Shown here: piece by piece, positions 60,475-64,000 of the stretch | How positions within the stretch are numbered: position 1 is the stretch's first letter | Layout of the letters: each line of letters begins with the position of its first letter | Assembly: GCA_963726125.1 (NCBI GenBank) | Contig: CAVSBG010000013.1 | Coordinates: 558,001 to 622,000, forward strand | Reading direction: 5' to 3' | Length of the DNA: 64,000 nt | DNA from: JAMXLO01 sp963726125 | GTDB taxonomy: Bacteria; Pseudomonadota; Alphaproteobacteria; Acetobacterales; Acetobacteraceae | Made by a program: the position numbers and the translations under genes | The notes under the pieces: generated by a model | What the model saw: the letters and a program-made list of their open reading frames with translations, nothing else | What the model was told of the DNA's origin: nothing | The model's database searches: none

Positions 60475-63400
60475 TCGATGGCGGCAGGGGCACTGGCGAC
60501 CCGGCCGGTGCCGGCGCGCCTCCTGCGCCACGGACGCCTGATGCCACCCAGCCCAGCCAGCGCCGACAGCATCACCAGCCAGGACGACGGCTCCGGCACG
60601 CTGGGCGGCCCGGACCCGCCGGAGACCGACGCCTCGATCGTCAGCGTCGGGTCCAGCACGTTCAGGCCGCTGTTCCAGCCGCTGCCATTCGAGCCGACGC
60701 CCGCGAACTGGATGACCTCGTCGAACGTGCCGCTGTTCGACGTGTTGAGCGAGACGTCGAGCGCGTTGGCTTGCGTGTTGCCCGCCGCCAGGTCGGAGAA
60801 CGCGTTCACCGTCAGGCCGAACTCGCCGACCCCGCTGAGCACGCTGAAGCCGCCGCTGCCGAGCGACAGCGCGTCGGCCGGCCCAAGGGCGGCGTTCAGC
60901 GCGGTGAGTACAGCGCTGATGGACCCGTTGCCCTTGGTCAGCGTGCCGAGGTTCAGCGTATAGGCACTGCCGCCGCCGGTCAGGGTGCCCTTGGTCGCGC
61001 CGGCCAGGCCGACCGCCGCATAGTTGTTGACCGTGGCGCTCAGCGCCACCGGACTGGTGGTCAACGCCTTGTCGCCCAGGTCGCTGTCATGGCTCGACAG
61101 CGAAAGGTTGGCGCTGCCGGTGTAGACGCCGGCCGTCGCGGTGTTTAGCCCGACCTTCAGCGCGCTGCCCGAATTGCCGCCCGCAGCGACGCCGCTGCCG
61201 AGCGAGCCACCGCCGACCACCGAGAACGGCGACGGGCTGACGTTCATGGTGCCGACAATCGAATCCACCAGCGCGCCGCTCGCGGTGTTGCTCACCGTCA
61301 CGGTCTGCGGCGTCGCCGTGTCGCCCACGTGGACGATGCCGAAGCCGACGCTCGGGGTCACCGAGGCGACGGCGGTCTGATACACCTTGCCGGTCAGCGA
61401 GACGTTCGCCGAACCGTCGGAGATGTCGGCCGCGTTGTCCGTGCCGGCACCGGTGGAGACGAAGGTCACCGTTGCCAGGCCGGTGGTGATGCCGGACGTC
61501 TTGGTGCTCGCCAGCCCGACCGCCAGGCTGCTGGCATCTGTTCCCTGCGCCGTCAGACCGCTGCCGCCAATCGAGCCGGTGTTGGTGAAGCCCGTCGGCG
61601 CCGTGCCGAAGCTTGCCTTCAGCGCTTCGGTGAAGCTGTCCGGCGAGGTGTTGGTCACGCTGACGTTGGCTGTCGGCGCCGTTTGGCCGACGCGCGCGGC
61701 CAGGGTGACCGCCGGCGTATTCAGCGTTGGGTCGGCCAGGCGATACACCGCGCCGGTGACCGCCACGTTCTGATTGCTCAACGGCGTCGTCGTGCCGTCG
61801 CCACCGATGCCCGTGCCGTCCGACACGAAGCCAAGGACCACGTTGCCCGTCTGCTTGCCCGCGGTGCTCGTCTTCATGCCCACGCTGATGCTGGTGTTCG
61901 ACGACGGCGGCGACGTCGCCTGCAGGCCGGTAAAGCTGTTCGTCGCGGTGAAGCCCGTGGGCGCCGAGACAACGCTGCCGTCGAGCGCCTCGGTGAACGG
62001 CGAGACGGGCCCGGTGTTGCTGACGCTGATCGCCTGGTTGGCGACGCTCGATCCCTGCCTGACGTTGCCGAAGCTGATCGGCTGCGTGTTGTTCACCGTC
62101 GCAACGGCGTAATTGAACGTGCCGACGGTCACCGAGCCGGTCGCGGCAACGTGCTGGGATGGCAGCGCGGTAATTCCGAGCCCGCTGGTGCCCGCCCCGT
62201 TCGACGCCTCGTCCACCGTCACGGTCCCGTTGAACACGCCCGCGGACGCCGTGCTGATGGCGACCTTCATCGAGGAACTATCGGTGCCCCCTGCCAAGAG
62301 GTTCGTGATCGAGCCGGTCAGCGTCGGCGTGATCGTATTGCCGGCGCCCGCGCTGAAGCCGCCGAAATTGGCGTTCAGCCCCTCCTGGAAGGCGTTGTTG
62401 CCCAGAGAGATATTCTGGATGGTCAGCGCCTGGCTCACCGAGCCACCGCCGTCGCCCGTGTGGGCCACGATATTGATCGGTGCAATGGTATTCGGGTTCG
62501 CCAGGTTGTAGGCGCCGCCGGTCACGGCGATGGTCTGGGCCTGGACGTTGTCGAAGTTTGGTTTCACCGTCAGCGTCTGTCCGGTCAACGCCCCCGCGGT
62601 CGCGCCCCCGGTGAGCGTGACCGTCTCGGCCTGCGAGCCTCCGGCCGCGATTGGGCCAAACCCGGGCGCCGAGACCGCAAGCGCGCTGGTTGTCTGCACC
62701 CCGCCGCGCAGCACCGGCGCGTTGGTGCCGGCCCAGTTGATGTCGAACGTCCCGCTGTTGGTGCTGTTGGTATGCACATTGAGCGCCAGCCCGGGACTGG
62801 AGGTCGTGCCGCCGGTCACGCCGGTGCCGGAAACACTCATTTGCAGCCCGGTGCCGGCGGCCAGGATGCTGCCGCTGCCGGTGACGTTGGCGTGGTTGTT
62901 GAAACTGTTGCCGCTGCCGAAATTCGCGTTGTTGTAGTCGCTGTTGACGGTGATGTTCTGGCTGCCGAGGTTCAGGTTGCTGCCGTTATGCAGCAGCGTG
63001 GCGACGGTGTTGCCAGCAGACGCGCCGCTGATGTCGAGCGAGGCACCCTTGCTGATGGTGACGTTGCCGGTGGTGCCGGTGACGCCCTGGCTCAGCACCA
63101 GGTTGCCGCCCGTCGCGGTGACCTGGCCACTGTTGCTGACCGGCCCACCGCCAGTGTTGGTGACCTTGCCGAAGCCGGACAGGCTGCCCGTGTTGCTGAA
63201 GCTGGCATCGGTGAACGTGCCGCCGCCAAGGTCGACCAGCCCGGCGTTGCTGATCGCATTCGACATGGTGCTGGTGGTGTAGTTCTGCCCGTTCAGCACG
63301 TGCAGTTTCCCGCCGGTGGCGATGTTGGTCAGGCTGTTCTGGATGTCGACGTAGCTGCTGCCGTTGTACGCCTCGATCACCGAGCCGGCACCCGACAGCG

Positions 63401-64000
63401 TCATGTTGGCGGCATCGGTGGTAATCGGTCCGCCGGTCATCGCCAGGGTGGCGCCGTGGCCGTTGGCGATGGCGTTCCAGGTCCCGCCGGTCAGCGTCCC
63501 ACCCGAGGCGTTGGCGTTGATGGCGCTCGGCTGATAGGTGACGCTGCTGCCGTCGCCCGCCTGCACGGTGCCGTTGTTGGTATAGCTGCCGTTCTGCAGC
63601 ACCAGCCCGCCAGACCCGGTGCCTTCCATCAAGCCGGTGTTGGTACTGGCGGCACCACCGATATTGACGAACAGCGTGTTGCTCTGGTTGGCGTTGACGG
63701 TGCCGCCGTTCAGCAGCGGCATGTCGGTGCCGTCGCCAAGCTGGCCGGCACCAGAGATCGTGTTGTCGACGTTGTTCAGCGTGTTACCGGCGGCGGCTGC
63801 GAGGATGTCGTTGCTGGCGTGGTTGTTCAGCACCACCTGGCCGCCGCCCTGCAAGGTCACCGTCGGGCTGTTGATGAACAGCTCGGTGGTGTTGCCGCCG
63901 GAAGCCAGCGTGATGCTGCCGGTGTTGCTGATCACGCCCTGCAGCCGAAGCGCCTGGTTGTCGTTGACCTGCACCGTGCCTTTGTTGGTCAGCGTTTTGC
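60471..64000 (-). CDS. Very large PEP-CTERM surface protein with repeated choice-of-anchor-D-like domains (partial)
   Basis: At least 1175 residues; the frame is still open at the right edge. The end VPEPSSWLVMLSALAGLGG followed by IRRPWRRRR is a PEP-CTERM tail (PEP motif, membrane helix, basic cluster), the signal cut by exosortase. Upstream are several repeats of about 150 residues, each near VSVTNTSPDSFTEALKASFG or ISVSNTGPVSPFTEALDGSV, like choice-of-anchor-D (ASH-like) domains. The visible N-terminal part is a beta-helix-like Gly/Asn/Thr repeat (NTGSITLASGGNTTELFINS). Probably exported and displayed on the surface, in matrix or biofilm. Exosortase is not in the window. Confidence 0.85.
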   Translation of the reverse strand, partial: KTLTNKGTVQVNDNQALRLQGVISNTGSITLASGGNTTELFINSPTVTLQGGGQVVLNNHASNDILAAAAGNTLNNVDNTISGAGQLGDGTDMPLLNGGTVNANQSNTLFVNIGGAASTNTGLMEGTGSGGLVLQNGSYTNNGTVQAGDGSSVTYQPSAINANASGGTLTGGTWNAIANGHGATLAMTGGPITTDAANMTLSGAGSVIEAYNGSSYVDIQNSLTNIATGGKLHVLNGQNYTTSTMSNAISNAGLVDLGGGTFTDASFSNTGSLSGFGKVTNTGGGPVSNSGQVTATGGNLVLSQGVTGTTGNVTISKGASLDISGASAGNTVATLLHNGSNLNLGSQNITVNSDYNNANFGSGNSFNNHANVTGSGSILAAGTGLQMSVSGTGVTGGTTSSPGLALNVHTNSTNSGTFDINWAGTNAPVLRGGVQTTSALAVSAPGFGPIAAGGSQAETVTLTGGATAGALTGQTLTVKPNFDNVQAQTIAVTGGAYNLANPNTIAPINIVAHTGDGGGSVSQALTIQNISLGNNAFQEGLNANFGGFSAGAGNTITPTLTGSITNLLAGGTDSSSMKVAISTASAGVFNGTVTVDEASNGAGTSGLGITALPSQHVAATGSVTVGTFNYAVATVNNTQPISFGNVRQGSSVANQAISVSNTGPVSPFTEALDGSVVSAPTGFTATNSFTGLQATSPPSSNTSISVGMKTSTAGKQTGNVVLGFVSDGTGIGGDGTTTPLSNQNVAVTGAVYRLADPTLNTPAVTLAARVGQTAPTANVSVTNTSPDSFTEALKASFGTAPTGFTNTGSIGGSGLTAQGTDASSLAVGLASTKTSGITTGLATVTFVSTGAGTDNAADISDGSANVSLTGKVYQTAVASVTPSVGFGIVHVGDTATPQTVTVSNTASGALVDSIVGTMNVSPSPFSVVGGGSLGSGVAAGGNSGSALKVGLNTATAGVYTGSANLSLSSHDSDLGDKALTTSPVALSATVNNYAAVGLAGATKGTLTGGGSAYTLNLGTLTKGNGSISAVLTALNAALGPADALSLGSGGFSVLSGVGEFGLTVNAFSDLAAGNTQANALDVSLNTSNSGTFDEVIQFAGVGSNGSGWNSGLNVLDPTLTIEASVSGGSGPPSVPEPSSWLVMLSALAGLGGIRRPWRRRRAGTGRVASAPAAIE

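Overview
The window is GC-rich DNA from an alphaproteobacterium. The gene families (Aap-type amino-acid importer, HyuA/HyuB pairs, PrpF, LLM-class flavoenzymes, a PilZ-tailed chemoreceptor, a PEP-CTERM surface protein) and the style of the intergenic palindromes fit Rhodospirillales, perhaps Acetobacteraceae. That placement is inference: no rRNA, tRNA or marker gene was seen.

Layout. 0-3 kb (minus): a DUF202 protein, a membrane protein, a formylglycine-generating enzyme and an outer-membrane barrel. 3.3-5.7 kb (plus): an exported HAD phosphatase and a PrpF-family isomerase. 5.8-17.3 kb: a catabolic/uptake locus with a DAO-type oxidase diverging from hyuA-SDR-hyuB and a five-function oligopeptide-type ABC importer. 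17.7-20 kb (minus): an LLM-class oxidoreductase and a class-V aminotransferase, both with single-base frameshifts. 20-23.4 kb: aapJ-aapQ-aapM without the ATPase gene. 23.4-25.3 kb: group II intron copy 1. 25.4-33.4 kb: surface-glycan genes (cysQ, a giant GT2-GT2-GT9 glycosyltransferase, a small YPDV-repeat protein, and divergent hldE). 33.4-37.4 kb: hydrolase, HIBADH-like dehydrogenase, a broken toxin with its antitoxin, and an MFS carrier.

37.5-59.5 kb is accessory and rearranged. It holds a tightly packed three-gene unit of unknown function, a GIY-YIG protein, three copies of a block made of an unknown gene plus an inverted-repeat-flanked GxxExxY gene, a TetR-GST pair, a gene with an in-frame UGA that looks like a GrdB-like selenoprotein, group II intron copy 2, a TonB-domain cluster with a tandem duplication, and a fourth GxxExxY gene lying between two truncated genes. 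59.7-64 kb (minus) is an operon for a very large PEP-CTERM surface protein (cut by the window edge) and two small membrane proteins.

Main points: (1) a probable selenoprotein at 43967-45169 whose UGA would be read as a stop by ordinary gene calling; (2) GxxExxY nuclease-like genes framed by inverted repeats built from 9-10 nt iterations, plus gene-less inverted repeats of similar design, which suggests an uncharacterised mobile element family; (3) two nearly identical 1851-nt group II introns inserted at the same position of a palindromic intergenic repeat. Several genes carry apparent single-base frameshifts, which may be real decay or sequencing error.
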